DNA of 64,000 nt from JAPOXR01 sp965219635. Its GTDB lineage: Bacteria; Pseudomonadota; Alphaproteobacteria; Rhodobacterales; Rhodobacteraceae. The stretch is from positions 2,170,001 through 2,234,000 of the forward strand of contig OZ244783.1 of the NCBI GenBank assembly GCA_965219635.1, in the 5' to 3' direction. The notes under the pieces are model-generated. The model worked only from the letters and a program-made list of their open reading frames with translations. It was not told where the DNA came from and did no database searches. This document shows, in pieces, positions 34,882 through 42,758 of the stretch (the stretch's first letter is position 1; every line of letters begins with the position of its first letter). The position numbers and the translations under genes are program-made.

Positions 34882-36186
34882 TCAGACGTCAAAAGCGTTG
34901 GTGCGCTCCCAATCCGAGAAATTGCCCATATACTCGTTCCATTCGAGCATCTTCAGTTTCGCAAATGCCGAATGAAATTCGCTGCCGAGTCCGTTGCGAA
35001 GGAAGGCGGAGTCCTCAAACAGCCTGATCGCATCGAGCATGTTTAGTGGCAACTTCGGGGCATCCTTGACCGTGTGTCCTTCTGCATACATATCGATGTC
35101 GAGGCGCTTTCCAGGGTCGATGCCATTGCTGATGCCGTCAAGTGCCGCTGCTATGATGCAGGCCTGCAGCAGATAGGGATTTGCGGCCCCGTCAGCCAGC
35201 CGGACCTCAATACGGTTGTCCGCCGGAATCCTGATCAGATGTGTCCGGTTGTTGCCACCATAGGTGACCGTGTTGGGTGCCCATGTGGCTCCGGACAGCG
35301 TTGCCGGAGCGTTGATCCGCTTGAAGGAATTGACCACCGGGTTGGTGATCAGGGTCATTTCCCGCGCATGTGTCAACACACCGCCTATGACGTTATAGGC
35401 GAGTTCCGACAGGCCCAACTCCCCGCCGCCGCACATCAGATTGTTGGTTCTGTCGCCATCCCAAACGGAAAAGTGCACATGGCAACCATTGCCAGTGAGC
35501 CGTTCCACGGGCTTGGGCATGAAGGTTGCCCTCAATCCCTCCTTCTCCGCCAACGACTTGACCATGAACTTGAAAAAGTTGTGCCGGTCAGCGGTGGTCA
35601 GGGGATCGGATGGATCCCAGTTCATTTCAAACTGACCGTTAGCGTCCTCATGATCGTTCTGGTAAGGGCCCCAACCAAGCTCCACCATGCAGTCGCAAAT
35701 GGCCGTGATCAGAGAGTAATGACGCATCAGCGCCTGCTGATCGTAGCATGGCTTGCCGCGAATGTCGCGGCGGTCAGCCGGCGCATCGCCTTCGTCTGAA
35801 AGAAGGAAGAACTCCGGCTCCACCCCCGTTAGCATCGACATGCCAGCATCGGACGCCTTGCCGATCACGTCCTGGAGAACAGCTCTCGGCGCCTGCCTGA
35901 CGATCTCTCCTCCAAGATGCGGGTCGCATGGCACCCATGCAGTCTCTTTCTGCCAGGGCAACTGAATCATGCGGCTGAGATCGGGCATCGCCAGCATGTC
36001 CATGTCCGCAGGGGTCATGTCGAGAAAGACCGCAAACCCTGCAAATCCGGCCCCTTCCGCCGCCACATCCTTGAAGGCCGATCGCGGAACGAGCTTCGAC
36101 CTGGTAACGCCGAACAGGTCGGTAAAGCTGAAAAGAAAGTACTTGATACCGTTGTCTTCGGCGATGCTTGCTGGATTGGTTGTCAT
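34882..36186 (-). CDS. gmaS: gamma-glutamylmethylamide synthetase
   Basis: GmaS joins monomethylamine to glutamate with ATP, the entry step of the N-methylglutamate pathway. The 434-residue glutamine synthetase-superfamily protein starts at ATG 36186 behind AGGAGGAC. Its N-terminus (DNGIKYFLFSFTDLFGVTRS) and the segments YQNDHEDANGQFEMNWDPSD and GNGCHVHFSVWDG match the GmaS type better than ordinary GlnA. The metal and nucleotide residues (GVEPEFFLL, NDHEDANGQFE, GNGCHVH, RIEVRLADGAANPY) are present. It is the last gene of the minus-strand mgsA-mgsB-mgsC-gmaS run, with mgdABCD divergent nearby. Confidence 0.9.
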   Translation of the reverse strand: MTTNPASIAEDNGIKYFLFSFTDLFGVTRSKLVPRSAFKDVAAEGAGFAGFAVFLDMTPADMDMLAMPDLSRMIQLPWQKETAWVPCDPHLGGEIVRQAPRAVLQDVIGKASDAGMSMLTGVEPEFFLLSDEGDAPADRRDIRGKPCYDQQALMRHYSLITAICDCMVELGWGPYQNDHEDANGQFEMNWDPSDPLTTADRHNFFKFMVKSLAEKEGLRATFMPKPVERLTGNGCHVHFSVWDGDRTNNLMCGGGELGLSELAYNVIGGVLTHAREMTLITNPVVNSFKRINAPATLSGATWAPNTVTYGGNNRTHLIRIPADNRIEVRLADGAANPYLLQACIIAAALDGISNGIDPGKRLDIDMYAEGHTVKDAPKLPLNMLDAIRLFEDSAFLRNGLGSEFHSAFAKLKMLEWNEYMGNFSDWERTNAFDV

Positions 36187-36238
36187 TATCGGTTGTCCTC
36201 CTTTGGTTGGCGCATTGCCGCAGTTGCTCCGGCGCCGA

Positions 36239-37582
36239 TCAGTCTTCGCTACCCGGGACCCAGTTGGTCCCGGCCAATGGCACACCCGCCATGGCAGCGG
36301 CCTCGACGGTCAATGCTACCATATCGTCAGGTTCCAGATTGTTCACATGACTCTTGCCACAAGCCCTCGCAATGGTCTGGGCCTCAAGCGTCAGCACGCG
36401 CAGGTAGTTTGCCAGCCTCCGGCCACCGACGACCGGGTCGAACCGGCTAGCCAATTCCGGGTCCTGCGTTGTGATGCCGGCAGGATCGTTTCCGGCTTGG
36501 TAGTCTTCCCAGTATCCGGCAGCAGAGCCAACGGCCCGGTATTCGGACTCCAGTTCCGGATCCTGATCCCCTAGAGCGATCAGCGCTGCGGTGCCGATCG
36601 ACACGGCATCGGCGCCCATCGCAAGCGCCTTTGCTACATCTGCACCCGAGCGGATTCCACCGCCTACGATGAGTTGCACTTTCCGGTGCATGTCCAGGTC
36701 AATCAGGGCCTGCACGGCTTCCTTGACTGCCACCAGCGTCGGCTGGCCGACATGTTCGATGAAGACGTCCTGAGTAGCGGCCGTGCCGCCCTGCATGCCG
36801 TCGATAACAACCGCGTCAGCTCCGGCCTTGATTGACAGCGCTGTGTCAAAATACGGGCGGGCAGCGCCACACTTGATGTAGATCGGCTTCTCCCAGGCCG
36901 TAATCTCGCGCAGCTCGAGAATCTTGATTGCAAGATCATCCGGTCCGGTCCAGTCGGGATGCCGGCAGGCTGACCTCTGGTCAACTCCAACCGGCAGGGT
37001 TCGCATTTCGGCAACCCGCTCGGTGATCTTCTGTCCTAGCAACATGCCGCCTCCCCCCGGCTTGGCGCCCTGACCAACGACAACTTCAATGGCATCGGCC
37101 TTTCGCAGATCATCGGGATTCATGCCGTAGCGGGATGGGAGATACTGATAGACAAGTATCGAGGAATGCTCGCGTTCTTCGCGGGTCATGCCTCCATCGC
37201 CGGTCGTCGTCGAGGTGCCGGCCTCGCTGGCGCCGCGGCCAAGCGCCTCCTTTGCGTTGGCGGAAAGCGACCCGAAACTCATCCCCGCAATGGTGATCGG
37301 TATCTTGAGGTGAATGGGCTTCCGGGCATTGCGAGCGCCGATAACCACATCGGTTCCGCATTTCTCCCGGTATCCTTCAAGCGGATACCGCGACATTGAG
37401 GCGCCTTTCATCACCAGATCATCGAAATTGGGCACCCTTCGTTTGGCGCCAAACCCTCTGATCCTGTAGAGTCCTGTCCGCGCTGCCTCCTGTATGTAAT
37501 GGATGGTGTTGCGGTCGAAGGTTGCCGACTCGCGCAGGGCCCAACCAGAACCGGACGGCGTGCCTTTAGTATTGCCCGACAT
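36239..37582 (-). CDS. mgsC: N-methylglutamate synthase subunit C (FMN-binding, Fe-S cysteines lost)
   Basis: The FMN/glutamate-synthase-type subunit that converts gamma-glutamylmethylamide and 2-oxoglutarate to N-methylglutamate and glutamate. It has 447 residues from ATG 37582, overlapping the mgsB end by 17 bases. The flavin motifs are GMSFGSLSANAKEALGRGAS, GGGGMLLGQKI, VIDGMQGGTAATQD and IVGGGIRSGADVAKALAMGA. At the place where its relative GlxD and GltB have the 3Fe-4S cysteines it reads YWEDYQAGNDPAGITTQDP, with no cysteine. The adjacent mgs, gmaS and mgd genes support the MgsC assignment. Confidence 0.88.
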   Translation of the reverse strand: MSGNTKGTPSGSGWALRESATFDRNTIHYIQEAARTGLYRIRGFGAKRRVPNFDDLVMKGASMSRYPLEGYREKCGTDVVIGARNARKPIHLKIPITIAGMSFGSLSANAKEALGRGASEAGTSTTTGDGGMTREEREHSSILVYQYLPSRYGMNPDDLRKADAIEVVVGQGAKPGGGGMLLGQKITERVAEMRTLPVGVDQRSACRHPDWTGPDDLAIKILELREITAWEKPIYIKCGAARPYFDTALSIKAGADAVVIDGMQGGTAATQDVFIEHVGQPTLVAVKEAVQALIDLDMHRKVQLIVGGGIRSGADVAKALAMGADAVSIGTAALIALGDQDPELESEYRAVGSAAGYWEDYQAGNDPAGITTQDPELASRFDPVVGGRRLANYLRVLTLEAQTIARACGKSHVNNLEPDDMVALTVEAAAMAGVPLAGTNWVPGSED

Positions 37583-38267
37583 TTTCGACCTTGAAGTTAT
37601 AGAGTTCCCTTGCCGAGCCATACCTGCGGAAGCCTTCCGAACCGACTCCGCTACAGCCCGCAAGCATCAGAAGTTCCTCGACCTCCCGATGGTGTTCAGG
37701 ATCCATGCTCTTTTCGACACAGTCGGCCCCGAGGCCATCAACCCGGCCCCGCACGTAAATTCTGGCCTCGTAGATGGAGTCTCCCAATGCATCACCTGCG
37801 TCGCCAAGAACAACGAGCCGCCCGGCCTGCGCCATGAACATGCTCATATGGCCGACGTTTCCCTTGACGACGATATCGGCGCCCTTGAGGGAAATCCCGC
37901 AACGGGCGGCTGCATTGCCGTCGATCACCAACAGCCCGCCATGCGCTGTCGCCCCTGCGGACTGGCTGGTGTCGCCATGAACAAGCACCTTGCCGGACAT
38001 CATGTTTTCGGCAACGCCCTGACCGGCGTTCCCGTTCACCTCGACCGTCGCCTGCTTGTTCATGCCAGCGCAGAAGTAACCGGCGTGGCCATCAATCTCG
38101 ACCCTTGCCGGAGAGTCCAGGCCGCAAGCCAGCGCATGGGCGCCTCCGGGGTTGAGTACGCGGAACCTGACTTCTTCCTCACTGCCGTTCAGGGATTGCA
38201 GCCGCTCGTTCGCATCGCGAAGGTTGGTCTCGGCCAGATCAATGACGGCCTCATTCACGCGCTGCAT
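37566..38267 (-). CDS. mgsB: N-methylglutamate synthase subunit B (GXGXG beta-helix)
   Basis: A 233-residue beta-helix subunit, starting at ATG 38267 just after the mgsA stop. Helical repeats are visible: ENMMSGKVLVHGDTSQSAGA, GISLKGADIVVKGNVGHMSM and AGRLVVLGDAGDALGDSIYE, as in the last domain of glutamate synthase. It positions the FMN and amidotransferase subunits (family knowledge). The upstream in-frame codons from 38318 overlap mgsA and are not needed. Confidence 0.87.
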   Translation of the reverse strand: MQRVNEAVIDLAETNLRDANERLQSLNGSEEEVRFRVLNPGGAHALACGLDSPARVEIDGHAGYFCAGMNKQATVEVNGNAGQGVAENMMSGKVLVHGDTSQSAGATAHGGLLVIDGNAAARCGISLKGADIVVKGNVGHMSMFMAQAGRLVVLGDAGDALGDSIYEARIYVRGRVDGLGADCVEKSMDPEHHREVEELLMLAGCSGVGSEGFRRYGSARELYNFKVENVGQY

Positions 38268-38269
38268 TG

Positions 38270-39172
38270 TCACTGTGCCACCTGCCAGCTGTAGACCAGG
38301 GACGGCTCCGGTTCCCAAACCCGGGCGGCTTCGATCCCGGGCAGTGAAGCAAGGGCGCGGTATTCGGAGCCGAAGGCAACAAAATCGTCCGTTTCGGCAA
38401 GAACAGCAGGTTTGCAGGCGATAGGATCCCGCAACACCGCAAATCCGTCCGATGTTCCGGCCACAAAAGTGTAGAAGCCATCAAGCTCTTCGATACAATC
38501 TTCGAGAGCGGCATGAAGTGTCCGGCCCGACCGCAGCAGGCTCGTAATGAAGCCTGCCGCCACTTCGGTGTCGTTTTCGGTTCGGAAACGTATGCCCGAG
38601 GTTCTCTCCAGCCTGTTGCGCAATCGATTATGGTTCGAGAGCGAACCGTTGTGCACCAGGCAAACATCGGCGCCAGTTGAGAACGGATGGGAACCAGCTG
38701 TCGTCACTGCGCTTTCGGTTGCCATTCGAGTGTGGCCGACTGCATGACTGCCGCCTCTCGCACGTATCCCGAACCGGGCCGTTACCTCATCAGGCAGCCC
38801 TGTCTCCTTGTAGATTTCCATGCTGCGGCCAATGCTCATGACTTGCAGATCATCGCCGCGTTCCTCAATCAATTCAGCCACCGCGCCCACATCTGCACCG
38901 GTCAAGATGACGCAGTGCGTGTCAACGGGAGTAGCTTCCAGGTGGTCGTCGACATGTTGTCTCAACTCTTCGCAAAGTTCTTCCCAATCGAAATCGGGGC
39001 TGCCACTGAATGCGGTGACCTTGGAGTATTCGGGATGAGGCGCGCTGTAGATTGCAACACCTGCGCTGTCGGGACCACGATCGGTCATCTCGATCAGCAT
39101 GGGCGTGAACAACTCGCCTAGCTGCGGAAACAATTCCCGCCTCTTGAGAAACAATCCGACGATGCCGCACAT
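38270..39172 (-). CDS. mgsA: N-methylglutamate synthase subunit A (class-II amidotransferase)
   Basis: Ntn-type amidotransferase subunit of 300 residues with Cys2 (MCGIVGLFLKRRE). Further motifs: TDRGPDSAGVAIYSA, GHTRMATESAVTTAGSHPF, CLVHNGSLSNHNRLRNRLE and RTENDTEVAAGFI. It would free methylamine from gamma-glutamylmethylamide and pass it to the FMN domain. It opens the mgsABC-gmaS operon and is divergent from the glutaredoxin-like gene (39466), about 290 bases away. Confidence 0.88.
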   Translation of the reverse strand: MCGIVGLFLKRRELFPQLGELFTPMLIEMTDRGPDSAGVAIYSAPHPEYSKVTAFSGSPDFDWEELCEELRQHVDDHLEATPVDTHCVILTGADVGAVAELIEERGDDLQVMSIGRSMEIYKETGLPDEVTARFGIRARGGSHAVGHTRMATESAVTTAGSHPFSTGADVCLVHNGSLSNHNRLRNRLERTSGIRFRTENDTEVAAGFITSLLRSGRTLHAALEDCIEELDGFYTFVAGTSDGFAVLRDPIACKPAVLAETDDFVAFGSEYRALASLPGIEAARVWEPEPSLVYSWQVAQ

Positions 39173-39465
39173 GTGATGTTCCTTGCTCCAGCGAAGCTGT
39201 CGACGCCACCCGTTAACCCATGCCGCATGGACAATTCAATGTTCCGCTGGCTGTCCATGCACCAATATTCGCTGGATTTCTGAGGCCCAACAACCCGGTC
39301 AAGGCAGTCGGAGTCTGACATTTGAAAGGTGCAACAGACGGACGGCGGAACAAGTTGCCCTGCCAGAAACGAACGAGCCTCCAGGGGGGGCTTGAAAACC
39401 CGGAACAGGAAAGCCACACTTCACACTTGTGCAGCCGGTCACGGTTCATCGCGGAGAATTCAACC

Positions 39466-40095
39466 ATGGCATCCAGTCTTCCGGTCAACGGATCGGTCAA
39501 TGTGCTGCTCTACAAGTGGGCAGGCTCGTGGGGACCATTCAAGGTCAAGATACCCTGCGGAGAGTGCTCACTTACCCTCGACATCATTCATGACACGTTT
39601 GCCAACGAACTCAGCGAGGTACCGGTCAGCTTCGAGACACGGGAGTGGCTGACCGAATGGTGGAAGCCTCTCCCCAAGGGAGGCTGGCATGCACCGATCG
39701 TGATGGTCGACGGGAAGGTCGTCAGCCAGGGGAACGCCCTGAATAGAGGCGTCCTCACCGAAGCAGTGGTCAATTCACATGCAGGAAGGTCGCCGCTCTC
39801 CGGCACCAAGCTGTTTGGCAAGGAGACGTGCCCGCATTGCACCAGGGCAAAGACCTATCTTGACGAGGCGGGATTGGAATACGAGTACCGCGATGTCATC
39901 AGGGAACCGCTCTCGCTTTATGAAATGCTGGCGCGCGTGAAGCCAATCGTTGGCCACAAGACACCAATTACTGTTCCCCAGATCTGGGTTGACGGCAACT
40001 ATGTCGGTGGAGCCGACCAGTTGGCGTCGCTGCTTGGCAGAGCCGTAGAGCCAAATCCCGAGCGCGGGCGCAACTCGTTGTCTCCAGGCCGGTAA
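39466..40095 (+). CDS. glutaredoxin-family protein with two CxxC motifs
   Basis: A 209-residue cytoplasmic redox protein starting at ATG 39466 with GGAG eight bases upstream. The C-terminal half is a normal glutaredoxin: active site CPHC at residues 122-125, ITVPQIWVDGNYVGGADQL for the cis-proline and the glutathione site. The N-terminal half resembles a second thioredoxin-like unit with CGEC at residues 31-34 and HAPIVMVDGKVVSQGN. It sits between mgsA and the GlxA-type regulator on the opposite strand to both. A role in keeping a cluster enzyme reduced is a guess. Confidence 0.82.
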   Translation: MASSLPVNGSVNVLLYKWAGSWGPFKVKIPCGECSLTLDIIHDTFANELSEVPVSFETREWLTEWWKPLPKGGWHAPIVMVDGKVVSQGNALNRGVLTEAVVNSHAGRSPLSGTKLFGKETCPHCTRAKTYLDEAGLEYEYRDVIREPLSLYEMLARVKPIVGHKTPITVPQIWVDGNYVGGADQLASLLGRAVEPNPERGRNSLSPGR

Positions 40096-40123
40096 AGCAA
40101 GACATTCCCCGCTACCGGCGGGT

Positions 40124-41134
40124 TCATTGCGGCGCTGGTGGCAGCAGGCGGCCAACTTCCGCCCGGTTTCGCCTGTATGCCGCGGGAGGCATTCCTCGCG
40201 CTGAACCGAAAGCCCGGGAGAAGTGAGAGGCGTCCGCAAATCCGGTTGCCAGGGCGATTTCCGTCAATCCCAACGTAGATCCGGTCAGCATGCCGTCGGC
40301 CACATCAACCCGCAGTTTCCGATAGAATTCCATCGCGGTCATGCCGCATTCGGCAACAAACAACCGGTTGAGTTGCCGTTTGCTGATTTCGGCAAGCCCT
40401 GCCAACTGCCCAAGGGTCAACGGTTCGGCAACATGCCCCTCCATCGCCTCGATTGCGATCAGCACGCTGCGATTGTTTGTCCGATGCCGTTCAACCAGGC
40501 TTGCACGTTGTGGCTGGCGCCAATGCCGTATCTCGGTATGCATGAACCAGTCTGAAACCAGCCTCGCAAATCTGTGCCCATGCGCTTCCGCTATCAGCAC
40601 ATGCATGAGATCCAGGGGCGCAGTACCGCCGGCGCAAGTGATCCGGTTACGGTCGCGAATGTAAAGTGCCGGCTCCAAGAGTATCTCCGGGACCGCTTCC
40701 AGGAGTGCAGGCGCATGTTCCCAGTGCACGGTCATCCGCCGCCCTTGCATCAATCCGGCCATTGCGAGAATGGCAGGGCCGCCGGAAACGCCCCCGATGG
40801 TCACACCTGCCCTGTCCAGTTGCCTCAACCAGGCAACGAGTCCGGCAGGCGGCCGGAACTTTAGCGGATCGCCACCAGCAACAACCATCAATACATCAAG
40901 CCCAGGTTGCATGTGTCCGGCGGGCTGGCACGGGATGATTGCGCCGCTTGAACTTCGCGCCTCGCTACCCTCAACTGCAAAACTCAGGATACGATAGAGT
41001 GCCGACTCGCCGAGAAGATTGGCGGCGCGCAAGGGCTCCACCGCACAGGCATAGGACAACAGTGCAAAACCGTCGATGAGCAGAAATCCCACCCGCTGGG
41101 GACATTCTGGCAAATGCGTGTCCTGAATATTCAT
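40124..41134 (-). CDS. glxA: GlxA-type AraC-family regulator (DJ-1/PfpI + AraC HTH)
   Basis: A 336-residue regulator of the GlxA family, named for the gene next to the S. meliloti glx cluster. The N-terminal DJ-1/PfpI-like domain (VGFLLIDGFALLSYACAVEP, then GVSGGPAILAMAGLM) lacks the usual cysteine, and the C-terminal double helix-turn-helix contains LTLGQLAGLAEISKRQLNRL and ALATGFADASHFSRAFGSA. It most likely binds an amine or its product and activates the mgs and mgd promoters around it. It is divergent from mgdA by 75 bases. Start is ATG 41134 rather than an upstream TTG. Confidence 0.88.
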   Translation of the reverse strand: MNIQDTHLPECPQRVGFLLIDGFALLSYACAVEPLRAANLLGESALYRILSFAVEGSEARSSSGAIIPCQPAGHMQPGLDVLMVVAGGDPLKFRPPAGLVAWLRQLDRAGVTIGGVSGGPAILAMAGLMQGRRMTVHWEHAPALLEAVPEILLEPALYIRDRNRITCAGGTAPLDLMHVLIAEAHGHRFARLVSDWFMHTEIRHWRQPQRASLVERHRTNNRSVLIAIEAMEGHVAEPLTLGQLAGLAEISKRQLNRLFVAECGMTAMEFYRKLRVDVADGMLTGSTLGLTEIALATGFADASHFSRAFGSARGMPPAAYRRNRAEVGRLLPPAPQ

Positions 41135-41209
41135 GGAATTGTCTTTCTGGTGCAAGACTTAGCCGCACACAGTCTGCAATGAAAGCCCGAACGATCTGTA
41201 GGACCCCAC

Positions 41210-42457
41210 ATGCGCTATTCGGCGTTGCAAATCCTGAAGGAAGGCTTGACCGGCAACAGGGGCTGGAAGCCGTTGTGGCGCGAACCCGATCCAAAACCCG
41301 AGTATGACGTCATCATCATCGGGGCCGGGCACGGCATGGCGGCGGCCTACTACCTCGCCAAGAAGTTCGGCATCCGCAATGTGGCGGTTCTGGAGAAATC
41401 CTGGCTCGGCTCCGGCAACACAGGCCGTAACACGACGATCATCCGTTCCAACTACCTGCTTCCGGAGAACGAGCCATTCTACGAGTTGTCGCTCAAGCTG
41501 TGGGAGGGGCTGGAGCAGGACTTCAATTTCAATGCCATGGTATCCCAGCGGGGGATCCTGAATCTTTGCCATACGGACGGGCAGCGCGACGCATATGCCC
41601 GCAGAGGCAACGCAATGAAGATGGCTGGGGCCGATGCCGTGCTGCTTGACGGGCCTGAACTGGCCAAGATGTGTCCCTATCTGGATTTCGAAAATGCGAG
41701 ATTCCCCATCCGGGGAGCACTCTGGCAACCTAGAGGCGGGACCGTCCGGCACGACGCCGTGGTCTGGGGTTATGCTCGCGGCGCATCGGCACTTGGCGTT
41801 GACATCATCCAGAACTGCGAAGTCACCGGATTCAAGATCGAGAACGGAACCTGCCTCGGTGTCGAAACAACCCGCGGGCCAATCCGGGCCCGCAAGGTTG
41901 CGTCCTGCGTCGCGGGATCATCGGGCCGGGTCATGTCCTACGCCGGTCTGCGCTTGCCGATCGAGACTCATGTGCTCCAGGCGTTTGTATCCGAAGGCCT
42001 GAAACCGGTGCTGCCCGGCGTGGTCACCTTTGGTGCCGGCCACTTCTATGCGAGTCAATCCGACAAAGGCGGACTTGTCTTCGGCGGCGACCTCGACGGC
42101 TACAACTCCTACGCGCAACGGGGCAATTTGCCGGTCGTTGAGGATGTATGCGAAGGCGGCATGGCGATAATGCCCTTCATCGGGCGGGCGCGGCTGCTGC
42201 GGATGTGGGGCGGGGTCATGGACATGTCCATGGACGGCTCACCATTCATTGACAGGACGCCGGTAGAGAACCTCTATTTTAATGGCGGCTGGTGCTACGG
42301 AGGGTTCAAGGCAACGCCTGCATCAGGTTACTGCACCGCCCACCTCCTGGCCAAAGACGAACCACATCCGGTTGCGACCGGCTTCCGCCTCGACAGATTC
42401 CGCCGAGGCCAGATCATCGACGAGAAGGGCGCAGGCGCCCAACCGAACCTGCACTGA
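41210..42457 (+). CDS. mgdA: N-methylglutamate dehydrogenase subunit A (sarcosine-oxidase-beta-like)
   Basis: The FAD subunit of the heterotetramer, 415 residues. FAD motif DVIIIGAGHGMAAAYYLA is near residues 33-50, SGNTGRNTTIIRSNYLLPEN follows, and RGGTVRHDAVVWGYAR around 175-190 carries the histidine (about 181) that binds FMN covalently in sarcosine oxidase beta. The end GSPFIDRTPVENLYFNGGW fits as well. The four genes mgdABCD follow each other with short or negative gaps. Oxidative demethylation of N-methylglutamate to glutamate is the expected reaction; sarcosine is the alternative substrate, made less likely by gmaS/mgs next door. Confidence 0.9.
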   Translation: MRYSALQILKEGLTGNRGWKPLWREPDPKPEYDVIIIGAGHGMAAAYYLAKKFGIRNVAVLEKSWLGSGNTGRNTTIIRSNYLLPENEPFYELSLKLWEGLEQDFNFNAMVSQRGILNLCHTDGQRDAYARRGNAMKMAGADAVLLDGPELAKMCPYLDFENARFPIRGALWQPRGGTVRHDAVVWGYARGASALGVDIIQNCEVTGFKIENGTCLGVETTRGPIRARKVASCVAGSSGRVMSYAGLRLPIETHVLQAFVSEGLKPVLPGVVTFGAGHFYASQSDKGGLVFGGDLDGYNSYAQRGNLPVVEDVCEGGMAIMPFIGRARLLRMWGGVMDMSMDGSPFIDRTPVENLYFNGGWCYGGFKATPASGYCTAHLLAKDEPHPVATGFRLDRFRRGQIIDEKGAGAQPNLH

Positions 42458-42470
42458 ACGGAGCCAGGCC

Positions 42471-42758
42471 GTGATAATCGACCATCCATTACTCGGACCG
42501 CGTGACGCTGCCGAATTCGTCTATCTCGGGGACGCTTCGCTGATCCAGCGCCCCGAAGGAAACGAATCCGATGCTGCCGAGCGGTTTCATGACTATGTCC
42601 ATCTTCGGGATAACCCTGCCGGCGAACACAAGGAACTCTGGTTTCACGAGCAGGGGGACAGGTCATGGCTCGTTGTGACCCGGAACACCATCACGCACGA
42701 GATTTCTTCCGTTGAACTGGCGCGCGATGTCGCGTTGCGGCTGGGCCGGGGACAATGA
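42471..42758 (+). CDS. mgdB: N-methylglutamate dehydrogenase subunit B (sarcosine-oxidase-delta-like)
   Basis: A 95-residue SoxD-like protein from GTG 42471, GGAG nine bases upstream. Family features: GPRDAAEFVYLGDASLIQRP near the start, YVHLRDNPAGEHKELWFHEQ and LVVTRNTITHEISSVE. Classical SoxD holds a zinc ion with cysteines near the N-terminus (C-P-x-C); here that place reads IDHPLLGPR with no cysteine, so zinc binding there is probably lost. It overlaps mgdC by four bases (ATGA). Confidence 0.88.
   Translation: MIIDHPLLGPRDAAEFVYLGDASLIQRPEGNESDAAERFHDYVHLRDNPAGEHKELWFHEQGDRSWLVVTRNTITHEISSVELARDVALRLGRGQ

Noticed and set aside
34455..35027. 190-codon plus-strand frame overlapping the end of gmaS
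   Set aside because: No recognisable domain, overlaps a certain gene and has a Ser/Pro-rich random-looking composition.
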